From Amycolatopsis decaplanina DSM 44594 (GTDB lineage Bacteria; Actinomycetota; Actinomycetes; Mycobacteriales; Pseudonocardiaceae), in the NCBI RefSeq assembly GCF_000342005.1, contig NZ_AOHO01000071.1, positions 18,364 to 82,363 on the forward strand: a DNA stretch of 64,000 bases, read 5' to 3'. Positions 25,669 to 33,988 of this stretch are shown one piece after another. Position numbers and translations under genes: made by a program. Positions within the stretch are counted from its first letter, which is position 1; every line of letters begins with the position of its first letter. A model generated the notes under the pieces. That model made no database searches and was not told where the DNA came from. It worked only from the letters and a program-made list of their open reading frames with translations.

Positions 25669-28600
25669 AACTGCTCGTCGCCAACCGGGGGGAAATCGCG
25701 GTCCGGATCATCCGGACCGCAAGGGAGATGGGCATTCCGACGGTCGCCGTCTACTCCGACGCCGACCGCACGGCCGCGCACGTACGGCTTTCCGACGAAG
25801 CCGTCCGGCTCGGCCCGGCGCCGGCGAGGGAGAGTTACCTCCTCGGCGACGCCATCATCGAAGCCGCGCTGAAGACCGGGGCGGACACTATCCATCCCGG
25901 CTACGGCTTCCTGTCCGAGGACGCCGTTTTCGCCAGGGCGGTGGAAGCGGCCGGGCTCCGGTTCGCCGGTCCCACCGCGGACCACCTCGAAGTCTTCGGC
26001 AGCAAGCACACCGCGCGGGAGAAGGCCGTCGAGGCCGGTGTACCGCTGCTGCCGGGCACCGGTCTGCTGGACAGCCTCGAGGACGCCGAAGCGGCGGCCA
26101 GCAGGATCGGCTACCCCGTGATGCTCAAGGCCACCGGCGGTGGCGGCGGGATCGGCATGCGCGCCTGCGCGTCCCCCGAAGAACTCCGCGACGCCTGGGA
26201 CGCGGTGCAGAGCATCGCGGCGAAGAGCTTCTCGACTTCGGGCGTGTTCCTTGAACGGCTCGTGACGCACGCGCGGCACGTCGAGGTCCAGGTGTTCGGC
26301 GACGGTACGGGTGAGGTGCTGGCGCTGGGCACGCGGGATTGCACCCTGCAGCGGCGCAATCAGAAGGTACTCGAAGAGTGCCCCGCCCCGGGACTTTCCG
26401 AAGCGGTACGGAAGAAATTGGTCTCGGCGGCCGTCGACCTCTGCGCTTCGGTGCGCTACCGGTCGGCCGGGACGGTCGAGTTCGTCTACGACCCGGACCG
26501 GGAAGAGGCCGCGTTCCTCGAGGTGAACACGAGGCTGCAGGTCGAGCATCCGGTCACCGAGGCGGTGTACGGGATCGACCTGGTCGCGTGGATGCTCCGG
26601 CTCGCCGACGGCGACACCGGGATGTTCACCACCACGCCTGTGCCGCGCGGGCACGCGATCGAAGCACGGGTCTACGCCGAGGACCCGGCCGCCGGGCACC
26701 GGCCGAGCGCGGGCCTGCTGACCAGCGCCGACTTCCCCGGCGGTGTCCGGGTCGACACCTGGGTCGAAGCCGGCGCTAACGTGACGACGCATTACGACCC
26801 TCTGCTCGCCAAGGTGATCACCGTCGGCGCGGATCGGTCAGAGGCGCTGTCCGCGCTGGGCGAGGCGCTCGGCGAAAGCCGGGTGGACGGCGTCCGGACG
26901 AACCTCGGCCAGTTGCGCGCGGTCGCCGCGGATCAGCGGCTGCACGACGTCACGCACGACACCGCGACGCTCGACACGATCACCGACCCCGAACCGCGGA
27001 TCGAGGTCCTGCGGGGCGGCACGATGACCACCGTCCAGGAATGGCCGGGGCGGCTGGGGTTCTGGCACGTGGGTGTCCCGCCGAGCGGGCCGATGGACGA
27101 TCTGTCGCTGCGCCTGGGCAACCGCGCGCTGGGCAATCCCGAAGGCGCGGCGGGCCTGGAGTGCACTGTGGACGGTGTCTCGCTGAGGTTCACCGAGGAC
27201 GCAATCGTTTGCGTCACGGGATCACCGTCACCGGTGACCGTAGACGGCTCGCCAGTTCCACAGTGGACACCCATCGAGATCCCTGCCGGCGGCGTGCTCG
27301 ACGTCGGCACCGGGACCGCCGGGCTCCGGGCGTACGTCCTCGTTCGCGGCGGGATCGACGTGCCGGAATTCCTGGGCAGCGCGGCGACGTTCACCCTCGG
27401 CGGCTTCGGCGGGCACGGCGGGCGCGCGCTGGCGACCGGTGACGTCCTCTCCCCCGGGCCGGTTCCGGAGAACGCCGTCACCGGACCGGTTCCCGAGGCC
27501 GAACGCACGGCCTTCGCGACGCACTGGGAGATCGGCGCCTCAGAGGGGCCGCACGCGGCGCCGGAGTTCTTCACCCCGGACGACGTCGAAACGTTCTACG
27601 CCACCGACTGGGAGGTGCACTTCAACTCGGCGCGAACCGGCGTCCGGCTCGTCGGGCCCCGGCCACGCTGGGCGCGGGAAGACGGCGGCGAGGCGGGCCT
27701 GCACCCGTCGAACATCCACGACACGCCGTACGCGATCGGCGCCGTCGACTACACCGGCGATCTGCCGATCCTGCTGGGCCCGGACGGGCCGAGCCTCGGC
27801 GGTTTCGTCTGCCCGGCGACCGTGGTGACCGGGCAGCGCTGGAAACTCGGCCAGCTGCGGCCGGGCGACACCGTGCGCTTCGTGCCCATCACCACCGAGC
27901 ACGCGGGTGTGCTGCGGGAAGAACCGGCCAGACCGGTCAAGGCGAGCCGGAAGCCGATCGACGACGGCGGTGTCCTCGGTCGTCTGTCCACATCGGACGA
28001 GAATCCCGAGGTCACCTACCGGCGCAGCGGCGACGACAACCTGCTGATCGAGTACGGGCCGATGAAGCTCGATCTGGCCCTGCGGATGCGCGTCCACGCC
28101 CTGGCCGACCGGCTGGGCGCGGAAGGCCTCGACGGCGTCGTCGACCTGACACCGGGCATCCGCTCGCTGCAGGTCCACGTCGACCCGGACGTGCTGCCGG
28201 TCCCGAAGCTGCTCGGCCTCGTGCAGGAGGTGGAGCACGATCTGCCGCGCACCGGCGATCTCGTGGTGCCGAGCCGGACCGTACGGCTGCCGTTGTCCTG
28301 GGACGATCCGGCGACGCGCGAGGCGATCGAGCGGTACATGGCGGGCGTGCGCGACGACGCGCCGTGGTGCCCGTGGAACATCGAGTTCATCCGGCGGGTC
28401 AACGGTCTGTCCAGTGTGGACGACGTCTACCGCACGGTGTTCGACGCGGAGTACCTGGTGCTCGGCCTCGGCGACGTCTACCTCGGCGCGCCGGTGGCCA
28501 CTCCCCTGGACCCGCGGCACCGGCTGGTGACCACGAAGTACAACCCGGCCCGCACCTGGACCGCGGAGAACTCCGTCGGCATCGGCGGCTCGTACCTGTG

Positions 28601-29231
28601 CATCTACGGGATGGAAGGCCCCGGCGGGTACCAGTTCGTCGGGCGGACCGTGCAGGTGTGGAGCGGCTGGCGGCAACGCGGGTCGTTCGAACCGGGTTCG
28701 CCGTGGCTGCTGCGGTTCTTCGACCGGATCTCGTGGTACCCGGTGACGGCCGAGGAGCTGCTCGATCTGCGGGCTCAGAGCTCGGCGGGGGAACTGGAAC
28801 TCGACATCACCGACGGCGAGTTCGCGCTGGCCGATCACGAGCGGTTCCTGGCCGACAACGCGGCCGACATCGCCGCGTTCCGGGCGAAACAGAGCGCGGC
28901 GTTCGAGGCGGAGCGACAGGCCTGGGCGGCGGCGGGCGAGTTCGATCCTCGCCCCGAACCGGCCGGCGCGAAGGTCCCGACCACGAAGGTCGAGGCCCCA
29001 CCCGGTGGGCACGTCGTCGAGGCTCCCTTCGCCGCGACCGTGTGGCGGGTGGACGTCGAACCCGGCGGGAAGGTCGGCTCGGCGGAGACGCTGGTGATCC
29101 TCGAAGCGATGAAGACCGAGGCGCGGATCCCCGCGCCCGCCGCCGGGGAGGTCGTCGAGGTGCTCGTCTCCCCCGGTGATCAGGTCGCCCCCGGCACGCC
29201 GCTGGTGGTACTGGGAAGGAGCGCGGGATGA
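25665..29231 (+). CDS. Biotin-dependent guanidine/urea carboxylase
   Basis: 1188 residues. Biotin carboxylase domain (1 to about 450: MKLLVANRGEIAVRIIRTA; ATP loop KATGGGGGIGM; EVNTRLQVEHPVTE), then the carboxyltransferase part made of AHS2 (about 455-750) and AHS1/KipI-like (about 780-1000) modules, then a biotinyl domain ending with the biotin-lysine motif EAMKTE (about residue 1147). ATP and bicarbonate carboxylate the amine. Urea and guanidine carboxylases share this architecture; the two adjacent DUF1989 proteins favour guanidine. The allophanate hydrolase is a separate gene, unlike fungal urea amidolyase. Overlaps its neighbours by four bases. Confidence 0.9.
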   Translation: MKLLVANRGEIAVRIIRTAREMGIPTVAVYSDADRTAAHVRLSDEAVRLGPAPARESYLLGDAIIEAALKTGADTIHPGYGFLSEDAVFARAVEAAGLRFAGPTADHLEVFGSKHTAREKAVEAGVPLLPGTGLLDSLEDAEAAASRIGYPVMLKATGGGGGIGMRACASPEELRDAWDAVQSIAAKSFSTSGVFLERLVTHARHVEVQVFGDGTGEVLALGTRDCTLQRRNQKVLEECPAPGLSEAVRKKLVSAAVDLCASVRYRSAGTVEFVYDPDREEAAFLEVNTRLQVEHPVTEAVYGIDLVAWMLRLADGDTGMFTTTPVPRGHAIEARVYAEDPAAGHRPSAGLLTSADFPGGVRVDTWVEAGANVTTHYDPLLAKVITVGADRSEALSALGEALGESRVDGVRTNLGQLRAVAADQRLHDVTHDTATLDTITDPEPRIEVLRGGTMTTVQEWPGRLGFWHVGVPPSGPMDDLSLRLGNRALGNPEGAAGLECTVDGVSLRFTEDAIVCVTGSPSPVTVDGSPVPQWTPIEIPAGGVLDVGTGTAGLRAYVLVRGGIDVPEFLGSAATFTLGGFGGHGGRALATGDVLSPGPVPENAVTGPVPEAERTAFATHWEIGASEGPHAAPEFFTPDDVETFYATDWEVHFNSARTGVRLVGPRPRWAREDGGEAGLHPSNIHDTPYAIGAVDYTGDLPILLGPDGPSLGGFVCPATVVTGQRWKLGQLRPGDTVRFVPITTEHAGVLREEPARPVKASRKPIDDGGVLGRLSTSDENPEVTYRRSGDDNLLIEYGPMKLDLALRMRVHALADRLGAEGLDGVVDLTPGIRSLQVHVDPDVLPVPKLLGLVQEVEHDLPRTGDLVVPSRTVRLPLSWDDPATREAIERYMAGVRDDAPWCPWNIEFIRRVNGLSSVDDVYRTVFDAEYLVLGLGDVYLGAPVATPLDPRHRLVTTKYNPARTWTAENSVGIGGSYLCIYGMEGPGGYQFVGRTVQVWSGWRQRGSFEPGSPWLLRFFDRISWYPVTAEELLDLRAQSSAGELELDITDGEFALADHERFLADNAADIAAFRAKQSAAFEAERQAWAAAGEFDPRPEPAGAKVPTTKVEAPPGGHVVEAPFAATVWRVDVEPGGKVGSAETLVILEAMKTEARIPAPAAGEVVEVLVSPGDQVAPGTPLVVLGRSAG

Positions 29232-30841
29232 GCGTGCTGGAGCGGGTGCGCGCCGCGTACCACCGGATCGCGCGGGTCGACCGGCCCGAGATCTGGATCG
29301 ACCTGCGTCCCGAGGAGGACCTTCTCGCCGACGCGGAGCACCTGGAGGCCCGTCGCGCGGCGGGGGAATCCTTGCCGTTGTACGGGAAGCTCGCCGCGGT
29401 CAAGGGCAACATCGACGTCGCCGGGCTGCCGACCACGGCGGCGTGCCCCGAGTACGCCTACCTGCCGGACGAGGACGCGCCGGTGGTGGCGCGGCTGCGC
29501 GCGGCCGGGGCGCTGATCCTGGGCACGACCAATCTGGACCAGTTCGCGACCGGGCTGGCCGGCACGCGCAGTCCGCACGGCGCGGTCAGGAACGCGATCG
29601 ATCCCGCGTACGTTTCGGGCGGATCGAGTTCAGGGTCGGCCGTCGCGGTGGCGCTCGGGATCGCGGATCTCGCGCTGGGCACCGACACCGCCGGATCCGG
29701 CCGGGTCCCGGCGGCGTTCAACGGGATAGTCGGGCTGAAGCCGACGCGGGGACTGCTGCCGACGGCCGGTGTCGTGCCCGCGTGCGCGAGCATCGACTGC
29801 GTGACGGTGTTCGCGCGGACGGTCGACGAGGCGACGGCGGCGTTCGCCTGCTTGCGCGAGCCTCGGGACCTTCCGGTCGTCCATCGTCCTTTCCGGATCG
29901 GTGTGCCGGACGTTCTCGGCCCTCTTCAAGACGGTTGGGCCGAAGCGTTCACCGCCGCGGCTCAAGAGTTCCGTGACGCGGGCGCCGAGCTGGTCACTGT
30001 CGACATATCGCCGTTCGTGACCGCGGCGCGCCTGCTGTACGAGGGCGCGTTCGTGGCCGAGCGCTACTCGGCGGTCGGCGAGTTCATCGACGCGCGTCCG
30101 GACGCCGTCGATCCGGCCGTGCGGCGGATCATCGGCGCGGCCAAGGACATCCCGGCACATCGTTTGTTCAGTGACCTCGTGACCCTCGGCGAGCTGGAGC
30201 GGGAAGCGGCGGCGGTCTTGTCCACTGTGGACTGCCTACTGCTGCCCACGACTACGGAACACCCGACGATCGCCGAAGTCGAGGCCGACCCGCTGGGCGT
30301 GAACGCCCGGCTGGGCCGGTTCACGAACTCGACGAACCTGCTGGGCCTGTCGTCGCTGGCCATTCCCGCCGGAACCGTCGGCGGGCTGCCGTTCGGGATG
30401 ATGCTGGTCGGGGCCGCGTACGCCGACCGGGTCCTCGCCGATGTCGCCCGCTCGGTGCCGCGGCGGACGCGGATCGCCGTCGTCGGCGCTCATCTGCGCG
30501 GGCAGCCGTTGAACCACGAACTGACCTCGCGTGGTGGCCGGTTCGTCGCGGCGGTGCCGACGGCGGCCGAGTACCGGCTCTACGCGCTGGACACCGTGCC
30601 GCCCAAACCCGGCCTCGTCCGGGTCGCTTCGGGCGGCGCGGCCATCGAGGCCGAGGTATGGGACCTGCCTTTGGGCGGCTTCGGCGAGTTCGTGGCGGGC
30701 GTTCCCGCACCGCTGGCGATCGGAAAAGTGCGGCTGGCCGACGGGAGCGAGGTGTCCGGGTTCGTGTGTGAGCCCATGGCGGCGGAGGGAGCCGAAGACA
30801 TCACGGCGTACGGCGGGTGGCTCGGGTACTTGAGCCGCTGA
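29228..30841 (+). CDS. atzF: Allophanate hydrolase
   Basis: 537 residues. Amidase-signature domain with the complete Lys-cisSer-Ser triad K59 (AVKGN), S133 (GGSSSGSA) and S157 (GTDTAGS); the spacings of 74 and 24 equal those of AtzF. The C-terminal domain of about 115 residues (AEYRLYALDTVPPKPGLV to GGWLGYLS) is the allophanate-hydrolase C-terminal fold. It cleaves allophanate to ammonia and CO2, completing the pathway begun by the carboxylase. The ATG lies within the carboxylase stop. Followed eight bases later by a family-A palindrome that probably ends the operon transcript. Confidence 0.93.
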   Translation: MSVLERVRAAYHRIARVDRPEIWIDLRPEEDLLADAEHLEARRAAGESLPLYGKLAAVKGNIDVAGLPTTAACPEYAYLPDEDAPVVARLRAAGALILGTTNLDQFATGLAGTRSPHGAVRNAIDPAYVSGGSSSGSAVAVALGIADLALGTDTAGSGRVPAAFNGIVGLKPTRGLLPTAGVVPACASIDCVTVFARTVDEATAAFACLREPRDLPVVHRPFRIGVPDVLGPLQDGWAEAFTAAAQEFRDAGAELVTVDISPFVTAARLLYEGAFVAERYSAVGEFIDARPDAVDPAVRRIIGAAKDIPAHRLFSDLVTLGELEREAAAVLSTVDCLLLPTTTEHPTIAEVEADPLGVNARLGRFTNSTNLLGLSSLAIPAGTVGGLPFGMMLVGAAYADRVLADVARSVPRRTRIAVVGAHLRGQPLNHELTSRGGRFVAAVPTAAEYRLYALDTVPPKPGLVRVASGGAAIEAEVWDLPLGGFGEFVAGVPAPLAIGKVRLADGSEVSGFVCEPMAAEGAEDITAYGGWLGYLSR

Positions 30842-30848
30842 GTCGCGT

Positions 30849-30894
30849 CTCGTGAGTGGTAAGGACGGTTCTAACCGTCCTTACCACTCACGAG
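30849..30894. repeat. Family-A palindrome (CTCGTGAGTGG..), copy 1
   Basis: 22-bp perfect arms 30849-30870 and 30873-30894 with a two-base centre CT. Directly after atzF, so probably its terminator. Arms read CTCGTGAGTGGTAAGGACGG then TT; three other copies are at 38198, 56663 and 58443. Confidence 0.8.
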
Positions 30895-30929
30895 GTTGTA
30901 CGGCCCGCCGGGCGCTGGGTAGCTTCGGG

Positions 30930-31517
30930 ATGGTGCCCACCACATCCACCTCCAGCCGCAGGACCGCGATCAGCGTGCTCGTGGCGCTGGGGCTCGTCGG
31001 GGTCGCGATGGTGACGCTGGGAGCCACCGGCGTGGCCGTCAAGCCGGTGAACGGGCAGGCGCTCGCCGTCCTCGAAGAGGTCCCCGGCCCCGATACCGGC
31101 CCGACGTGCGCGGTCGACAAGCGTTATGTCGACGAGGAAACCTCCGGCATGCGCCCCGACGTGGTCGAGGCGTGGAACGCCCTGCGCGCCAAGGCCAAAG
31201 CGCAGAACATCACGCTCTGCGTGAACGACGGCAAGCGCAGCCGGAGCCAGCAGCAGCGCGAGTTCGACAAGGCCGTCGAGCGGTTCGGCTCCGTGGAGCA
31301 GGCCAAGAAGTGGGCGCTGCAGCCGGAGACGTCCATGCACGTCAAGGGAATCGCCGTCGACATCCAGCCGCTGAACTCGGCCGCGTGGGTGGACGAGAAC
31401 GGCGGCGCGCTGGGCTGGTGCCGCCGCTACGACAACGAGAAGTGGCACTTCGAGTACGACCCGGCCTACAAAACCGGCGGCTGCCCCGCCCTGCTCCCCA
31501 GCGCCACCGGCAACTAA
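30930..31517 (+). CDS. VanY-type D-alanyl-D-alanine carboxypeptidase (M15B), exported
   Basis: 195 residues. Signal/anchor helix at about residues 11-32 (TAISVLVALGLVGVAMVTL), then a peptidase domain with the zinc-binding signatures SMHVKGIAVDI (SxHxxGxAxD) and KWHFEY (WHxxY), complete for M15B/VanY. It would trim the terminal D-Ala from peptidoglycan stems outside the membrane. ATG 30930 is used; GTG 30933 is equivalent. It lies convergent to a class A beta-lactamase, forming a small cell-wall-targeting pair. VanY activity can lower glycopeptide sensitivity, but resistance here is not shown. Confidence 0.85.
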   Translation: MVPTTSTSSRRTAISVLVALGLVGVAMVTLGATGVAVKPVNGQALAVLEEVPGPDTGPTCAVDKRYVDEETSGMRPDVVEAWNALRAKAKAQNITLCVNDGKRSRSQQQREFDKAVERFGSVEQAKKWALQPETSMHVKGIAVDIQPLNSAAWVDENGGALGWCRRYDNEKWHFEYDPAYKTGGCPALLPSATGN

Positions 31518-31520
31518 GGC

Positions 31521-31638
31521 GAGACTCGCGTGCTCGGACGCGGAACTCGCGTGTTTGAAGACGGAACTCGTCCAGACACGCGAGTTCCGTCTTCAAACAC
31601 GCGAGTTCCGGTTCCGGGCACGCGAGTTCCGGATTCCC
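31521..31638. repeat. ACGCGAGTTCC repeat cluster between vanY-type and bla genes
   Basis: A perfect 29-bp inverted repeat (31542-31570 with 31581-31609) is built from the unit GGAACTCGCGTG and its complement. Further copies of ACGCGAGTTCC stand at 31619-31630, with degenerate units at both ends, giving about five units. The TGA of the beta-lactamase (31639-31641) falls in the last unit. It would terminate both convergent genes. Confidence 0.75.
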
Positions 31639-32559
31639 TCACGCGAGCTTCTCGACGACGTACTTCGCGGACTCGGCGAGCAGCGCCTGGTCATACGGAG
31701 CGTCCTTCGCCGCCTTGCCGGACATGATCGCCACGACGATCGGCGCCTTGCCCGGCGGCCATACGACGGCGATGTCGTTCAGCGTGCCGTAGGCCCCGGT
31801 GCCGGTTTTGTCGGCCACGGTCCAGCCGGACGGCACGCCCGCCCTGATCCGCTCGGCGCCGGTGGTGTTGCGCTGGAGCAGGTCACGGAGGAAGTCGCGT
31901 TTGTCGGCCGTCAGCGCGTCGCCCAGCACGATCTTCCGGTAGTCGGCGGCGAAGGCCCGCGCTGTCGTGGTGTCGCGAAGGTCGCCCGGGGCGGCCTCGG
32001 TGATGGCCGGTTCGATCCGGTCCATCCGCGTCACCGTGTCGCCGAGGCTGCGCGTGAACGCCGTCAGCTCCGCCGGGCCGCCGAGATCCCGCAGCAGCAG
32101 GTTGCCGGCCGTGCCGTCGCTGAACCTGATGGCGGCGTCGCACAGCTGGCGGATCGTCATGCCGGTGGCCACATGCCGCCCGGTGACCGGAGCGTGTTCC
32201 ATCAGGTCGTCCCGCGAGTAGCTGACCCGGGTTTCCAGATGCGACAAGGGGTTGCGCCGCAGGACCGCCGCCGCCGCGACCCCTTTGAACGTCGAGCAGA
32301 ACGCGAACCGCTCGTCGGCGCGGTGCTCGACGGTGCCGCCGCCTTCGGTGTCGAGCGCGTACACGCCGAGCCTGGCATCGAACTTCTTCTCCAGCTCCAT
32401 CAACCGGTCGTGGAACTGGCGCGAGGTGGAGGGCGAGGGCGGCGGAGGAGTCGGTGACGGCGGCGCGGGCGGGTTCCCCCGGGTGCAGGCGGCCAGCGGC
32501 GCGAGGACCGCCATCCCCAGTAGCGCACGACGGGTGACGGCCGGCCCCGGCGTTGTCAT
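31639..32559 (-). CDS. Class A beta-lactamase, lipoprotein
   Basis: 306 residues. Twin-arginine-containing signal (TRRALLGMAVLAPLAACT) with a lipobox LAAC, so probably exported and lipid-anchored. Active-site Ser in CSTFKG (SxxK); SDG in place of SDN, as in mycobacterial BlaC; EPAITEAAPGD omega loop with Glu166 kept but Asn170 replaced by Thr; KTG in DKTGTGAYGTLND. It should hydrolyse penicillins and related compounds. The SDG and Thr170 changes may alter inhibitor response and deacylation. A Pro-rich linker separates anchor and enzyme. Confidence 0.92.
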   Translation of the reverse strand: MTTPGPAVTRRALLGMAVLAPLAACTRGNPPAPPSPTPPPPSPSTSRQFHDRLMELEKKFDARLGVYALDTEGGGTVEHRADERFAFCSTFKGVAAAAVLRRNPLSHLETRVSYSRDDLMEHAPVTGRHVATGMTIRQLCDAAIRFSDGTAGNLLLRDLGGPAELTAFTRSLGDTVTRMDRIEPAITEAAPGDLRDTTTARAFAADYRKIVLGDALTADKRDFLRDLLQRNTTGAERIRAGVPSGWTVADKTGTGAYGTLNDIAVVWPPGKAPIVVAIMSGKAAKDAPYDQALLAESAKYVVEKLA

Positions 32560-32753
32560 CGTGATCCCTCCCCCTGATCACATCGAACATAGCAACTTCT
32601 CCACCACCCCCGGATCGGCCAAGCGGCCGAGACCGGCGGCCCGGCCGCACCCGGGAGTGTGCCTTCCCCCACTCGACCGGGCCACCATCCTGGTTACCGG
32701 TGGGTAACCGGGGCTAGGGTGCGGTCAGGACTACCTCTACTTCAGGAGCATTC

Positions 32754-33986
32754 GTGGCCGCAGGAGCAACACCGCTCGCGCCGAACGCGCGGTCGGTACG
32801 CAATGTCGCCTTCGTCGAAGGGGTGCGAACGCCCTTCGGCAAGGCAGGCGAAAAAGGTATGTACGCCGGCACCCGTGCCGACGACCTCGTCGTCAACGCC
32901 ATCCGTGAACTGCTGCGGCGGCATCCCGGGCTGCCGCCCGAGCGCGTCGACGAGGTGGCGATCGCCGCCACCACCCAGATCGGGGACCAGGGCCTGACCA
33001 TCGGCCGCACCGCCGCGCTGCTGGCGGGCCTGCCGAAGTCGGTGCCCGGCTTCGCGCTGGACCGGATGTGCGCGGGCGCGATGACCGCGGTCACCACGAC
33101 CGCGAGCGGGATCGGCATCGGCGCGTACGACATCGCCATCGCCGGCGGCGTCGAGCACATGGGCCGCCACCCGATGGGCGAGGGCGTGGACCCGAACCCG
33201 CGCATCATCGCCGACAAGCTCGTCGACCCGACGGCGCTCGTGATGGGCCAGACCGCGGAGAACCTGCACGACCGGTTCCCGGCGATCACCAAACAGCGCA
33301 CCGACGCCTTCGCCGCGCGCAGCCAGGAAAAGTACGCCGAGGCCGTGAAGACCGGCAAGATCGGCCCCGAGCTGGTCCCGGTCGCCACCCGGTCCAAGGA
33401 ACTCGGCTGGGGCCTCGCCACCGAGGACGAGCCGCCGCGCCCCGGCACCACCGTCGAGCAGCTCGCCGGGCTGAAGACGCCGTTCCGCCCGCACGGCCGG
33501 ATCACCGCGGGCAACGCGGCCGGTCTCAACGACGGCGCCACCGCGGCGCTGCTCGCCGACGAGGACACCGCCCGCGAACTCGGCCTGCCGATCGGCATGC
33601 GCCTGGTGGGCTACTCCTTCGCCGGTGTCGAGCCGGAGGTCATGGGCATCGGCCCGGTGCCCGCCACCGAGAAGCTGTTCAAGCGCACCGGCCTGTCGAT
33701 CGACGACATCGGCCTGTTCGAGATCAACGAGGCGTTCGCCGTCCAGGTGCTCGCGTTCCTCGACCACTTCGGCATCGCCGACGACGACCCCCGCGTCAAC
33801 CAGTGGGGTGGCGCGATCGCCTGCGGTCACCCGCTCGCGTCCTCCGGGGTCCGGCTGATGACGCAGCTTTCGCGTCAGTTCGCCGAGCGTCCCGACGTGC
33901 GCTACGGCCTGACCACCATGTGCATCGGCATCGGCATGGGTGGCACCGTGCTCTGGGAGAACCCGGCCTTCGAGGGGGCGAAGTAA
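32754..33986 (+). CDS. fadA: Acetyl-CoA C-acyltransferase (thiolase)
   Basis: 410 residues. Nucleophilic Cys106 in LDRMCAGAM, the EINEAFAVQ motif and the C-terminal GGAIACGHPLASSGVRL with the second active-site Cys/His. Works in beta-oxidation, cleaving 3-ketoacyl-CoA. GTG 32754 follows an AGGAG site. Two bases separate it from the multifunctional fadB gene, so the two subunits are made together. In Streptomyces the same pair lies close after rnd; here a 10-kb island separates them. Confidence 0.93.
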   Translation: MAAGATPLAPNARSVRNVAFVEGVRTPFGKAGEKGMYAGTRADDLVVNAIRELLRRHPGLPPERVDEVAIAATTQIGDQGLTIGRTAALLAGLPKSVPGFALDRMCAGAMTAVTTTASGIGIGAYDIAIAGGVEHMGRHPMGEGVDPNPRIIADKLVDPTALVMGQTAENLHDRFPAITKQRTDAFAARSQEKYAEAVKTGKIGPELVPVATRSKELGWGLATEDEPPRPGTTVEQLAGLKTPFRPHGRITAGNAAGLNDGATAALLADEDTARELGLPIGMRLVGYSFAGVEPEVMGIGPVPATEKLFKRTGLSIDDIGLFEINEAFAVQVLAFLDHFGIADDDPRVNQWGGAIACGHPLASSGVRLMTQLSRQFAERPDVRYGLTTMCIGIGMGGTVLWENPAFEGAK

Positions 33987-33988
33987 CC

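Noticed and set aside
33068..33988. Long in-frame extension upstream of fadB (to 1010 codons)
   Set aside because: It is out of frame with the thiolase and overlaps its full 3' half; composition is Arg/His-rich shadow coding, and fadB has a good ATG at 33989.
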